From assembly GCF_000612725.1 (NCBI RefSeq), contig NZ_HG964453.1, positions 667,379-731,378 of the forward strand: 64,000 nucleotides of DNA, in the 5' to 3' direction. Under the pieces are notes generated by a model. That model had not been told where the DNA came from and searched no databases. It saw only the letters and a program-made list of their open reading frames with translations. Positions 42,764 through 54,194 of this stretch are shown here, in pieces. This DNA is from Mycolicibacterium austroafricanum. Lineage in GTDB: Bacteria > Actinomycetota > Actinomycetes > Mycobacteriales > Mycobacteriaceae. The position numbers and the translations under genes are program-made. Within the stretch, counting starts at the first letter, position 1. Each line of letters starts with the position of its first letter.

Positions 42764-44313
42764 GTGGCTCAACGGCTTTGAATGCAGCGCGGCGCACGGC
42801 CGAGCTGTCCGCGCTGGGTGACGGGGTGACCCCCGACGTCGTGGTGATCGGCGGCGGCATCACCGGCGCGGGCATCGCCCTCGACGCGGCGACGCGCGGG
42901 TTGTCGGTGGTGCTGGTGGAGAAGCACGACCTGGCGTTCGGCACCAGCCGGTGGAGTTCCAAGCTCGTGCACGGCGGGCTGCGCTACCTGGCCAGCGGCA
43001 ACGTCGGCATCGCCAGGCGCAGCGCCATCGAACGCGGAATCCTGATGACCCGCAACGCGCCTCATCTGGTCCATGCGATGCCGCAGCTGGTGCCGCTGCT
43101 GCCCGAGATGAACGCGGCCTCGCGGGCGCTGGTCCGATTCGGGTTCGCCGCCGGTGACGGACTGCGCAGGCTCGCGGGCACCCCCGCGGAAACCCTGCCG
43201 AGGTCACGGCGCGTCGATGTGCAACGGGCCGTCAGCCTGGCCCCGACGGTGCGCAGGCGGGGTCTCGACGGCGCACTGCTGGCCTACGACGGTCAGCTCA
43301 TCGACGACGCCCGCCTGGTCACTGCCGTGGCGCGGACCGCTGCCCAGCACGGTGCCAGGGTTCTCACCCGCGTCGCGGCGTCACGCGCGTCGCGCAATTC
43401 GGTGACGCTGACCGACACGCTGACCGGGGAGTCGATGCAGGTGTCGGCACGGGCGGTGGTCAACGCGACCGGTGTGTGGGCGGGGGAGATCGACGACTCG
43501 ATCAAGCTGCGGCCCAGCCGCGGCACACATCTCGTGTTCGGCGCCGAGGCATTCGGCAATCCCACTGCGGCACTGACGGTTCCGATACCCGGCTCGCTGA
43601 ACCGGTTCGTGTTCGCGATGCCCGAACAGCTCGGCAGGGTGTACCTGGGGCTGACCGATGAAGACGCCCCTGGCCCGGTTCCCGACGTGCCCGAGCCGAC
43701 GCCTGCCGAGATCACCTTCCTGCTGGACACCGTCAACACGGCGCTGGACGTCGCGCTCGGGCCCGACGACGTGGTCGGCGCGTACGCCGGACTGCGTCCG
43801 CTCATCGATGCCGGGGGAGCGACCGCCGACCTCTCGCGTGAGCATGCGGTCACGGAGTCGCCGTCGGGTGTCATCAGCGTGATCGGCGGCAAACTCACCG
43901 AGTACCGGTACATGGCCGAGGACGTCGTCGACCGCGCCGTGCGGTTGCGCGGGCTGACCGCGGGCGCCTGCCGGACCCGCAACCTGCCGCTGGTCGGCGC
44001 GCCGTCGAATCCCGTTGCCACACTGCGATCTCCGGTTGATCTGCCCGGCTCGCTGGTCGCCCGCTATGGCGCGGAGGCGCCGAACGTGATCGCGCGGGCG
44101 AGCTGCGAGCGGCCCACCGATCAGGTTGCCGACGGTGTCGACGTCATCAGGGCGGAGTTCGAGTACGCGGTCACCCACGAGGGCGCGCTCACCGTCGACG
44201 ACATCCTGGACCGGCGCACCAGGATCGGCCTGGTCGCGCGGGACCGGGACAGTGCCGAGTCAACCGCCAAACAAATCGCCGAAATTGCATTCCAGCAGGG
44301 GATTTCCGAGTAG
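42760..44313 (+). CDS. glpD: Glycerol-3-phosphate dehydrogenase, FAD-dependent (GlpD1 type)
   Basis: This 517-residue membrane-associated flavoenzyme oxidises glycerol-3-phosphate to dihydroxyacetone phosphate and passes electrons to quinone. It has the FAD motif VVVIGGGITGAGIALDAATRG (about residues 27-47), the GlpD signature FGTSRWSSKLVHGGLRYL, and the C-terminal DAO_C domain. Its ATG overlaps the TetR stop. The last codons and stop lie within a large perfect inverted repeat (44,277-44,339). Length and position match glpD1 (Rv2249c). Confidence 0.93.
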   Translation: MSGSTALNAARRTAELSALGDGVTPDVVVIGGGITGAGIALDAATRGLSVVLVEKHDLAFGTSRWSSKLVHGGLRYLASGNVGIARRSAIERGILMTRNAPHLVHAMPQLVPLLPEMNAASRALVRFGFAAGDGLRRLAGTPAETLPRSRRVDVQRAVSLAPTVRRRGLDGALLAYDGQLIDDARLVTAVARTAAQHGARVLTRVAASRASRNSVTLTDTLTGESMQVSARAVVNATGVWAGEIDDSIKLRPSRGTHLVFGAEAFGNPTAALTVPIPGSLNRFVFAMPEQLGRVYLGLTDEDAPGPVPDVPEPTPAEITFLLDTVNTALDVALGPDDVVGAYAGLRPLIDAGGATADLSREHAVTESPSGVISVIGGKLTEYRYMAEDVVDRAVRLRGLTAGACRTRNLPLVGAPSNPVATLRSPVDLPGSLVARYGAEAPNVIARASCERPTDQVADGVDVIRAEFEYAVTHEGALTVDDILDRRTRIGLVARDRDSAESTAKQIAEIAFQQGISE

Positions 44314-44339
44314 AGGCCTGCTGGAATGCAATTTCGGCG
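44277..44339. terminator. 23-bp perfect inverted repeat spanning the glpD stop codon
   Basis: Arms 44,277-44,299 and 44,317-44,339 are perfectly complementary over 23 bp (core GAAATTGCATTCCAGCAGG), with a 17-base loop holding the TAG stop of glpD (44,311-44,313). It lies between the convergent ends of glpD and accD6 (stop at 44,349) and so can act for both strands. There is no T-run after either arm, so it is not a classical intrinsic terminator; mycobacteria often use such T-less hairpins. Confidence 0.7.
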
Positions 44340-44348
44340 GTAGGACGA

Positions 44349-45782
44349 TTACAGCGGGATGTTCTTGTGGCGGCCGCGGCGCATGGGCGCCTCGGCCAGC
44401 GCCTGGGTCAGCTTCGAGCGGGTGTGCGACGGGTCGATCTTTTCGTCGACGACACCGATCTCGATCGCGGAATCGACACCGCCGGCGATCCTTTCGTGCT
44501 CGAGAGCCAGCGCCTCGTGCAACGACTCGCGCTCGTGATCGGGCGCGGCGGCCAGCTTCTTCTTGTGCAGGATGCCGACCGCGGCCTTGGCGCCCATCAC
44601 GGCGACCTCGGCCTCGGGCCACGCGAACACCTTGGTGGCGTTCAGCGACCGCGAGTTCATCGCGATGTAGGCGCCGCCGTAGATCTTGCGGGTGACCAGC
44701 GTGACCCGCGGCACCGACGACTCGCCGAAGGCGTGCAGCAGCTTGGCGCCGCGACGGACCACGCCGCCCCACTCCTGATCCACACCGGGCAGGTAGCCGG
44801 GCACGTCGACGACGACGACGAGCGGGATGCCGAAGGCATCGCACAGGCGCACGAAACGTGCCGATTTCTCCGCGCTTTCGGAGTTGAGGCAGCCGCCCAG
44901 TCGCAACGGGTTGTTGGCGATCACGCCGACGGTGCGGCCGGCCAGCCGACTCAGACCCACGACGATCGACGGGGCCCAACGGGACTGGAACTCCTCGAAC
45001 GGCACACCCTCATCGAGCAGGGCCTCGATCAGCGGGTGCACGTCGTAAGCACGACGGGCCGACTCCGGCAGCAGCGCCTTGAGGTCGGTGTCGCCGGCCT
45101 CGGCCTTGCTGCGATCGAAATGGCCCTGCTGGCAGAACAATCCGACCAGACGGCGGCCGCGCTCGTAGGCGTCGAGCTCGTCGTCGGCGACGATGTGGCA
45201 CACACCGGACTTCTTGTGATGTGCCTCCGGACCGCCGAGGGACACCATGTCGACGTCCTCACCGGTCACGCTGCGCACCACGTCCGGGCCGGTGACGAAA
45301 ACCTTGCTGTCCGGCGCCATCACGATGACGTCGGTCAGCGCCGGGCCGTAGGCGGCACCGCCTGCGGCGAAACCGACGACCACCGAGATCTGCGGGATGT
45401 AACCCGACGCGCGGATCATGGCCTCGAAAACCAGGCCGACCGCGTGCAGTGCCTTGACGCCCTCGGCCAGGCGTGCGCCGCCGGAATGCCAGATGCCGAC
45501 GATCGGGCTCTGCTCCTTGATCGCGACGTCGTAGGCGTCGACGATGTGCTTGCAGCCGTCGACGCCCATGGCGCCGCCCATCACGGTGCCGTCGGTGCAG
45601 AACGCGATCGTGCGCACGCCGTTGACGGTGCCGGAGCCGACCAGCACACCGGACTTGTCGCGCTCGTGGAGCAGCTCGACGGTGCCGTCGTCGAAGAAGG
45701 TGGCGAGGCGAAGCAGGGGATCGCGCGGGTCGAGGGACTCGTTTACTGACTCAGGGGCCGGCGGGTTCTCGATTGTCGTCAT
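44349..45782 (-). CDS. accD6: Acetyl/propionyl-CoA carboxylase beta subunit AccD6
   Basis: This 477-residue carboxyltransferase subunit makes malonyl-CoA for fatty acid and mycolic acid synthesis, working with the biotinylated AccA3. The crotonase-like N- and C-domains show the expected motifs: GIWHSGGARLAEGVKALHAVG, VVGFAAGGAAYGPALTDV, PGYLPGVDQEWGGVVRRGAKLL and RKIYGGAYIAMNSR. ATG 45,782 has AGGAG upstream. It is the last gene of the FAS-II operon, 23 bases after kasB, as in M. tuberculosis (Rv2247). Confidence 0.96.
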   Translation of the reverse strand: MTTIENPPAPESVNESLDPRDPLLRLATFFDDGTVELLHERDKSGVLVGSGTVNGVRTIAFCTDGTVMGGAMGVDGCKHIVDAYDVAIKEQSPIVGIWHSGGARLAEGVKALHAVGLVFEAMIRASGYIPQISVVVGFAAGGAAYGPALTDVIVMAPDSKVFVTGPDVVRSVTGEDVDMVSLGGPEAHHKKSGVCHIVADDELDAYERGRRLVGLFCQQGHFDRSKAEAGDTDLKALLPESARRAYDVHPLIEALLDEGVPFEEFQSRWAPSIVVGLSRLAGRTVGVIANNPLRLGGCLNSESAEKSARFVRLCDAFGIPLVVVVDVPGYLPGVDQEWGGVVRRGAKLLHAFGESSVPRVTLVTRKIYGGAYIAMNSRSLNATKVFAWPEAEVAVMGAKAAVGILHKKKLAAAPDHERESLHEALALEHERIAGGVDSAIEIGVVDEKIDPSHTRSKLTQALAEAPMRRGRHKNIPL

Positions 45783-45805
45783 GTGTTCTCCTGCGTTGCG
45801 TATCT

Positions 45806-47059
45806 TCAGTACTTACCGAAGGCGAGTGCGACGTTGTGCCCGCCGAATCCGAATGAATTGTTGATGGCGTACTCGTAGTTTCCGGGCCGAGGTCCACCTG
45901 CGACGACGTCGAGGTCGATCTCGGGATCCAAATTCTTCAAGTTCAGGGTCGGCGGAATGATTCCATCCCGCAGCGACTGCACCGTGAGTATCGACTCCAC
46001 GGCGCCGACCGCGCCGACAGAGTGACCCAACGCCGATTTCGGTGCGTAGACCGCGGGGCGGTGGCCGCCCATCGCGAGGTTGATGGCGTGGCCCTCGGCC
46101 AGATCGCCGACGCTGGTGCCGGTGGCGTGCGCGTTGACGTGGTCGATGTCGGTCGGTTTCAGGCCGGCGAGCTCGATGGCGCGGGTGATCGCGTACCCGG
46201 CCCGTTCGCCGTTCGGGTCGGGAGCCACCATGTGATAGCCGTCCGACGTGATGCTCGCGCCCATGACCCGGGCCAGCGGCGTGGCGCCGCGGGCCCTGGC
46301 GTGCTCCTCGGTCTCGATGACCATCAGCGCGCCGGCCTCACCGAACACGAACCCGTCGCGGTCCTTGTCGAAGGGGCGGCACGCCCCGGCCGGATCGTCG
46401 TTGTTGGCCGACATCACTATGCGCATCTGGGCGAAACCGGCGATCGGCACCGCCTCGATGCGCTGCTCGACGCCACCGCAGATCGCGATGTCGGCCTCAC
46501 CGAGCACGATGTTGCGCCAGGCCTGGGCGATGCCCTCGGAGCCGGAGGCGCACGCCGAAACCGGGGTTACCACACCGGCTTTGGCGTGCCGCTCCAGCCC
46601 GACGACCGCCGAAGGGCCGTTGGGCATGTACATCTGTACCGACAGCGGGGACACCGAGCGCAGCCCCCGCTCCCGCAGCCCGTCATAGGCGAAGACCAGG
46701 GCCTCGGCGCCACCGAGCCCGGTGCCGATGGACACCAGGAGTCGCTCGGTGTCGACCTCGGGTGAGCCGGCGTTCTCCCAGACCCGCCGGCCCAGCACCG
46801 TGGCCATCTTCTGAACGTAGGACATCCGCCGGTTCTCAACCTTGGTCAGTTGAGAATCGAACTCTTCGAGCAGGTGCCCGCCGATCTGCACCGGGAGGTC
46901 GAACTCCTCGACGAACGGATCCTGCAGCTTGCGGATCCCGCTGTGGCCGTCGAGCAGTGACTTCCACGTCGCTTCGGCATCGGTCGCCAGGCTCGTGGTC
47001 ATGGCGATACCCGTGACCACGACGTCCGGCAGTCCATTGCCCGTTGTCGGCGAAGCCAT
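45806..47059 (-). CDS. kasB: Beta-ketoacyl-ACP synthase KasB
   Basis: This 417-residue FAS-II condensing enzyme extends meromycolyl chains to full length. The catalytic Cys170 lies in PVSACASG, with the His residues in NAHATGTS and SALGHSVGAVGAVES. Opening residues PDVVVTGIAMTTSLATDAEATWK and PFVEEFDLPVQIGG are diagnostic of KasB rather than KasA. It follows kasA after 45 bases in the same operon. Loss of KasB in M. tuberculosis shortens mycolates and removes acid-fastness; here the gene is intact. Confidence 0.95.
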   Translation of the reverse strand: MASPTTGNGLPDVVVTGIAMTTSLATDAEATWKSLLDGHSGIRKLQDPFVEEFDLPVQIGGHLLEEFDSQLTKVENRRMSYVQKMATVLGRRVWENAGSPEVDTERLLVSIGTGLGGAEALVFAYDGLRERGLRSVSPLSVQMYMPNGPSAVVGLERHAKAGVVTPVSACASGSEGIAQAWRNIVLGEADIAICGGVEQRIEAVPIAGFAQMRIVMSANNDDPAGACRPFDKDRDGFVFGEAGALMVIETEEHARARGATPLARVMGASITSDGYHMVAPDPNGERAGYAITRAIELAGLKPTDIDHVNAHATGTSVGDLAEGHAINLAMGGHRPAVYAPKSALGHSVGAVGAVESILTVQSLRDGIIPPTLNLKNLDPEIDLDVVAGGPRPGNYEYAINNSFGFGGHNVALAFGKY

Positions 47060-47104
47060 CCTGCGGCGCGCGTCCTTTCTCAGATCTCCCTGATCGAGCC
47101 TGAC

Positions 47105-48355
47105 CTAGTAGCGACCGAAGGCCAGAGCCACATTGTGGCCGCCGAAACCGAACGAGTTGTTGATGGCGTACTGGTAGTCGCCGTATCGAGGCTCGCCCGC
47201 GACGACATCGAGATCGATCTCGGGGTCGGGCGTCTCGTAGTTCAGTGTCGGCGGGATGACGCCGTCTCGCAGCGCGAGCACCGTGAGCGCGGACTCGAGG
47301 GCACCCACGGCGCCGATCGAGTGGCCGAGCGCCGACTTCGGCGCGTAGACCGCGGCGTGCTCCACACCGGCGACGCGGATGGCGTTGGCCTCCGCGGTGT
47401 CACCGATGGGGGTGGCGGTGGCGTGCGCGTTGACGTGGGAGATGTCCTTGGGGGACAGGCCCGCCGTCTCCATCGCCCGCTTCATCGCGTGGCCGGCCCT
47501 CACGCCGTCCGCCGCCGGGGCCACCATGTGGAACGCGTCCGAGGTGATGCCTGCACCCATGAGCCGGGCCAGCGGCGTGGCGCCGCGTGCCTTGGCGTGC
47601 TCCTCGGTCTCGATGATCATCATCACGCCGGCCTCGCCGAAGACGAACCCGTCGCGGTCCTTGTCGAACGGCCGCGACGCCCCGGCAGGGTCGTCGTTGC
47701 GCGTCGACATGGCGCGCATCATCGAGAACGCCGCGATCGGCAGCGCCTCGATCCCGCCTTCGACACCACCGCAGACCGCGAAGTCCGCATCACCCATGAC
47801 GATCTGGCGCCATGCGTGGGCGATGGCCTCCGACCCGGACGAGCACGCCGACACCGGGGTGATGACCCCGGCGCGGGCGCCCAGTTCCAGACCGGCGACC
47901 GCGGCCGCACCGTTGGGCATGATCATCTGAACGGCGAGCGGGGACACCTTGCGGGGGCCGCCCTCGTTCATCGCGTCGTAGGTCTCGACGATCTTCTCGC
48001 CGCCGCCGAGACCGGTGCCGATGACGACCGAGAAGCGGTCCGGGTCGACCTCGGGGGTGCCCGCGTTGTCCCAGAGACGCCGCGCCAACAGCTTCGACAT
48101 CCGCTGCACGTAGGACATGCGGCGCTTGTCGATGCGGGTCATGTGGCTGTCGATGTCGTCGACGAGGTGACCGCCGATTCGCACCGGCAGGTCCCATTTG
48201 TCGACGAAGTCGTCCTCGAGAATCCGAATACCGCTCTCGCCGGCCAGCAGACCCTTCCACGTGCTCTCGATGTCCGCAGCGAGGGCCGTGGTGGCCTCAA
48301 TGGCGGTCACCACGACGTTAGGAAAACCGCCGTTAGCAGTGGAAGGTCTGGTCAC
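47105..48355 (-). CDS. kasA: Beta-ketoacyl-ACP synthase KasA
   Basis: This 416-residue essential FAS-II elongating enzyme has catalytic Cys171 in PVSACSSGSEA and His residues in NAHATATP and KSALGHSIGAVGALES. The N-terminus NVVVTAIEATTALAADIESTWK is the KasA signature. GTG 48,355 overlaps the acpM stop by four bases (GTGA). It condenses malonyl-AcpM with acyl-AcpM in the cytosol and is the target of thiolactomycin. Confidence 0.96.
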   Translation of the reverse strand: MTRPSTANGGFPNVVVTAIEATTALAADIESTWKGLLAGESGIRILEDDFVDKWDLPVRIGGHLVDDIDSHMTRIDKRRMSYVQRMSKLLARRLWDNAGTPEVDPDRFSVVIGTGLGGGEKIVETYDAMNEGGPRKVSPLAVQMIMPNGAAAVAGLELGARAGVITPVSACSSGSEAIAHAWRQIVMGDADFAVCGGVEGGIEALPIAAFSMMRAMSTRNDDPAGASRPFDKDRDGFVFGEAGVMMIIETEEHAKARGATPLARLMGAGITSDAFHMVAPAADGVRAGHAMKRAMETAGLSPKDISHVNAHATATPIGDTAEANAIRVAGVEHAAVYAPKSALGHSIGAVGALESALTVLALRDGVIPPTLNYETPDPEIDLDVVAGEPRYGDYQYAINNSFGFGGHNVALAFGRY

Positions 48356-48651
48356 TTGTCACCCGTGATCTGGGCCCGGATGGCGGCGGCGGCCTCGGGG
48401 TTCTCTTCCTCGAGCTTCTGGATGTAGGCGACGACGTCACCGACGGTGCGCAGACCGGCGAGGTCCTCGTCCGGGATCTTCACGCCGTACTTGTCCTCGG
48501 TCTGCACGGCGATCTCGACCATCGACAGCGAGTCGATGTCCAGGTCGTCGACGAACGACTTCTCCGGAGTCACCTCAGAGGGCTCGATGCCGGTGACCTC
48601 TTCGATGATCTCGGCGAGGCCGGCGATGATTTCGTCCTGAGTGGCGGGCAC
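48352..48651 (-). CDS. acpM: Meromycolate acyl carrier protein AcpM
   Basis: This 99-residue acyl carrier protein of mycobacterial FAS-II carries the phosphopantetheine attachment site at Ser41 in DLDIDSLSMVEI. The C-terminal extension after residue 80 (QKLEEENPEAAAAIRAQITGDK) is longer than in general ACPs and typical of AcpM. GTG 48,651 is preceded by AAGGAG at seven bases. It carries the growing meromycolate chain between FabD, KasA/KasB and the reductive enzymes. Confidence 0.96.
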   Translation of the reverse strand: MPATQDEIIAGLAEIIEEVTGIEPSEVTPEKSFVDDLDIDSLSMVEIAVQTEDKYGVKIPDEDLAGLRTVGDVVAYIQKLEEENPEAAAAIRAQITGDK

Positions 48652-48719
48652 AGTGGCTCCTTCTATCTATTTCTTGGTTACTTCAACTGGATGTGATCGA
48701 ACTATGGATTTATCCCTGG

Positions 48720-49664
48720 TCAGGCACGGAACGATGCCGCAAGCCCGTCCAGGTCAGCGGGGGACTTGACGGCGTGCGTCGGCACCCCCCGAAGTTCCCG
48801 TTTGGCGATTCCGGTCAGGGTTCCCGCGGGTGGGAACTCGACGATCGCCGTGACACCGAGATCCTTCATGGACGCGGTGCACAGGTCCCAGCGCACCGGC
48901 CGGGTCATCTGGGCGACAAGCTTGGCCATCGCGTCGGCGGCCGAAGACACCGGACGGCCGTCGGAGTTGGACAGCAGCGTGACGGTCGGTTCGGCCGGGT
49001 CGATGCGGTCCGCGACAGTGGCATACCCGTCGAGCGCCGGGGCCATGTATCGGGTGTGGAAGGCGCCTGCGGTGGCCAGCGGGCGCACCCGCGCTCTGGA
49101 CGGCGGATCCTCGGCGAGCTTCTCCAGCGCCGACACGGCTCCTGCGGCGACGATCTGGCCTGCGGCGTTGCGGTTGGCCGGAATCAGATCCAGCGCCTCC
49201 AGCCGGGCGAGCACCTCGGCCTCGTCGCCGCCGAGCAGTGCCGACATCCCGGTGGGCTCCAGCGCGCACGCCTTGGCCATCTCCTTGCCGCGGGTCGCCG
49301 CCAGGGAGACGGCCTCGTCGGCGCTGATGACACCGGCGATCGCGTACGCGGCGATCTCGCCGACGGAGTGCCCGGCCGCCACGATGTCCACCGGGCCTTC
49401 GATCCCGCCGAGGACGTCGCGCTTGGTCAGTTCCTCGTAGGCCAGCAGCGTCGCGGCCACCACGAGGGGCTGGGTCACCGCGGTGTCGGTGATCTCTTCG
49501 GCGGATGCGGTGGTGCCCAGCGCGGCCAGGTCGAGACCGCTGATCTCCGACCACGCCTGAATCCGCTGGGCGGCACCGGGCAGCTCCAGCCACTCGGCGA
49601 GCATGCCGGGAGTCTGGGAGCCCTGTCCGGGCGCGAGGAATGCAAGCACAGTTGTCTGAGGCAC
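48720..49664 (-). CDS. fabD: Malonyl-CoA:AcpM transacylase FabD
   Basis: This 314-residue enzyme loads malonate onto AcpM. It has the APGQGSQTPGM opening, nucleophile Ser100 in GHSVGE and the catalytic His in AGAFHTRYM. It is the first gene of the operon fabD-acpM-kasA-kasB-accD6. GTG 49,664 is used here; a second GTG five codons later corresponds to the start annotated in M. tuberculosis and cannot be excluded, since neither has a strong ribosome site. Transcription is expected to be controlled by MabR. Confidence 0.95.
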   Translation of the reverse strand: MPQTTVLAFLAPGQGSQTPGMLAEWLELPGAAQRIQAWSEISGLDLAALGTTASAEEITDTAVTQPLVVAATLLAYEELTKRDVLGGIEGPVDIVAAGHSVGEIAAYAIAGVISADEAVSLAATRGKEMAKACALEPTGMSALLGGDEAEVLARLEALDLIPANRNAAGQIVAAGAVSALEKLAEDPPSRARVRPLATAGAFHTRYMAPALDGYATVADRIDPAEPTVTLLSNSDGRPVSSAADAMAKLVAQMTRPVRWDLCTASMKDLGVTAIVEFPPAGTLTGIAKRELRGVPTHAVKSPADLDGLAASFRA

Positions 49665-49792
49665 GTCTCTAAGAAAACATTGTGAAGAAGGATTTGAACG
49701 GTGTAAGAGATTATGAACCTCGTCTTATGTTTTTGTAGGTTGTCCACAAATCCGCATGTAATGCGACGTCATCGTGACCTGGCGGCAACCTG
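49665..49792. promoter_or_regulatory. fabD operon promoter region with candidate MabR operator
   Basis: This AT-rich 128-bp gap lies between mabR and fabD, both on the minus strand. An inverted repeat TTTGT (49,732-49,736) / ACAAA (49,746-49,750) with a nine-base spacer is the best operator candidate. On the minus strand CATAAT (49,710-49,715) resembles a -10 element. MabR of M. tuberculosis is known to bind upstream of fabD; the precise site here is inferred. Confidence 0.5.
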
Positions 49793-51079
49793 TCACGTCC
49801 CGAGGTTCTCCGGAGATGTGACCGAGGCGACACCGATGGCCTGCGCGGATGCGGCCGCCGGAGCGGCGCTGAGGTGGGCCTGCCGAGCCAGTCTTCCCAC
49901 TGACGAGGCCACCCGCAGCACGTACGCGTCGCGCGGAACCGTGGGGTCACGGCCCGTGAAGTCGGCGATCCGCTTCAACCGGTACCGCACGGTATTTGGA
50001 TGAACGAACAATTTGCGCGCGCAAGCCTCGATGGCGCCGCCCGAGTCGAGATAGGCGTCCAGCGTCTCCATCAGGGCCGGGCCGGCGTCCGAGAGCGGCC
50101 TCATCACCTCGGCTTCCAGCGCCGCACCGGCGGTCGCATCGCCGAGCAGCGCACGCTCGGGGAGCAGCTCGCGCGCCGAGACCGGACGGGGCGCACCGGC
50201 CCACCCGGCGACGGCGTTCATGCCCGCGATGGCCTCGGTGGCGCTGCGATGGGCCGCGCCGAGCGTCGGCGCCGTCGGGCCGATCACGACGGGGCCGTCG
50301 GCGAACACCGTCATGAGTTCTGACAGGAAGCGGTCGGTCGGCGACAGTCCGCCGGAGATGATGGCGACCAGCCAGGTGCCGTGCACGTCGGAAAGTGCGG
50401 TGCGCCCGTTGCGGTCGGCGACTTCGTGGACGTCGTCCCCGGCGAATTCCGCCCGGTCCGGACGGGGCATGCCGACGATCACCGTTGCGGGCGCGGTGGC
50501 GTCCCAGTTCAGTGCCGCCGCCTGCGACTGCAGTTCGGGTCTGGTGCCGCCGCGGACCACCGCGTCGACCAGGTTGGCCTCCATCCGGGTGTCCCACGCG
50601 CCGCGCGCCTCGGCCTGGTCGGCGTACGCGGTGGCCGCGGCGAACGCCAGGTCGCGGCTGTAGCGCAGGATGCCCGCGGTCATCGCGGCCAGCTGATCCT
50701 CCGAGCGGGCCAGGAGTGGCACCACTTCCTCGAAGAACTCCATCGTCACGCGCACCATCTCGACCGACTGGCGCAACGCGATCCGTCTGCGGAGGTCCTG
50801 CGGCACCACTTCGAAGGCCTGGGCGGTGTAGCTGACGTTGCTGCGCGGATCCCGCATCCACTCCGCGAAGTTGACCACCGCGGTCTGCACCACCAGCTGG
50901 ACGCTGGCGCGCTGGGAGGCGTCCAGCTCGGCGAAGAACGGCAGCCGTTCCTCCATGGCGTGGACCGCCTGGGTGGCCAGCCGCCCCGAATACTGCTTGA
51001 GCCGGCGCAGCGTGGACTCCGGAACGTTCTCCAGCACCTCGACGGTGGAGCGCGGCGGGATGAACCGATTGTCGGTCAT
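49793..51079 (-). CDS. mabR: PucR-family regulator MabR of the FAS-II operon
   Basis: This 428-residue regulator has a helical N-terminal region (residues 1-150), a GGDEF-like/CdaR middle domain and a C-terminal PucR helix-turn-helix (LDSGGAIEACARKLFVHPNTVRYRLKRIADFTGRD, about 360-395). In M. tuberculosis the orthologue Rv2242 regulates the fabD operon and is essential, linking FAS-I and FAS-II output; acyl-CoA modulates binding. It lies directly upstream of fabD and downstream of aceE, as in that species. Confidence 0.92.
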   Translation of the reverse strand: MTDNRFIPPRSTVEVLENVPESTLRRLKQYSGRLATQAVHAMEERLPFFAELDASQRASVQLVVQTAVVNFAEWMRDPRSNVSYTAQAFEVVPQDLRRRIALRQSVEMVRVTMEFFEEVVPLLARSEDQLAAMTAGILRYSRDLAFAAATAYADQAEARGAWDTRMEANLVDAVVRGGTRPELQSQAAALNWDATAPATVIVGMPRPDRAEFAGDDVHEVADRNGRTALSDVHGTWLVAIISGGLSPTDRFLSELMTVFADGPVVIGPTAPTLGAAHRSATEAIAGMNAVAGWAGAPRPVSARELLPERALLGDATAGAALEAEVMRPLSDAGPALMETLDAYLDSGGAIEACARKLFVHPNTVRYRLKRIADFTGRDPTVPRDAYVLRVASSVGRLARQAHLSAAPAAASAQAIGVASVTSPENLGT

Positions 51080-51137
51080 CCCTAAAAGCTACGCCCCTTT
51101 TTGGCGACAACCTCCAACAGCGTCAGGCGACGCTGAC

Positions 51138-51238
51138 GTGGGATGTCGTCGCTACGCGACTCCCAGGTGGGATGTCGTCGCTACGCGACTCCCAGGTGGG
51201 ATGTCGTCGCTACGCGACTCCCAGGTGGGATGTCGTCG

Positions 51239-51253
<15 letters not shown>
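51138..51253. repeat. Four tandem 29-bp hairpin repeats at the aceE 3' end (VNTR-like)
   Basis: Units start at 51,138, 51,167, 51,196 and 51,225; the first three are identical, and the fourth differs only in its last bases. Each unit contains nested inverted repeats: GTCGC-TAC-GCGAC inside TGGGA ... TCCCA. The aceE stop (51,239-51,241) lies in the fourth unit, so each further unit repeats the final aceE codons and stop in tandem. There are no unique spacers, so it is not a CRISPR. Copy number is likely to vary between strains. Confidence 0.9.
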
Positions 51254-54028
<2,775 letters not shown>

Positions 54029-54194
54029 CTTCCGCTCCTTGTTAGGCGGTTTAATAACGTGCGCATCGGTTCGGTGGGTTACCTCGCGTCCCGCGCACGC
54101 GGCGCTTCCATACTTGTCTAATCCTGCCCCATGCGCACTAGCGGGTCTGAAGTGTCGGGTGAACCGGCAGGGGACCCGGTAACGTCTGCAGATT

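Noticed and set aside
45806..48355. KasA/KasB as a tandem duplication artefact
   Set aside because: The two are clearly diverged and each matches its own orthologue signature in the expected order; an ancient duplication normal for mycobacteria.
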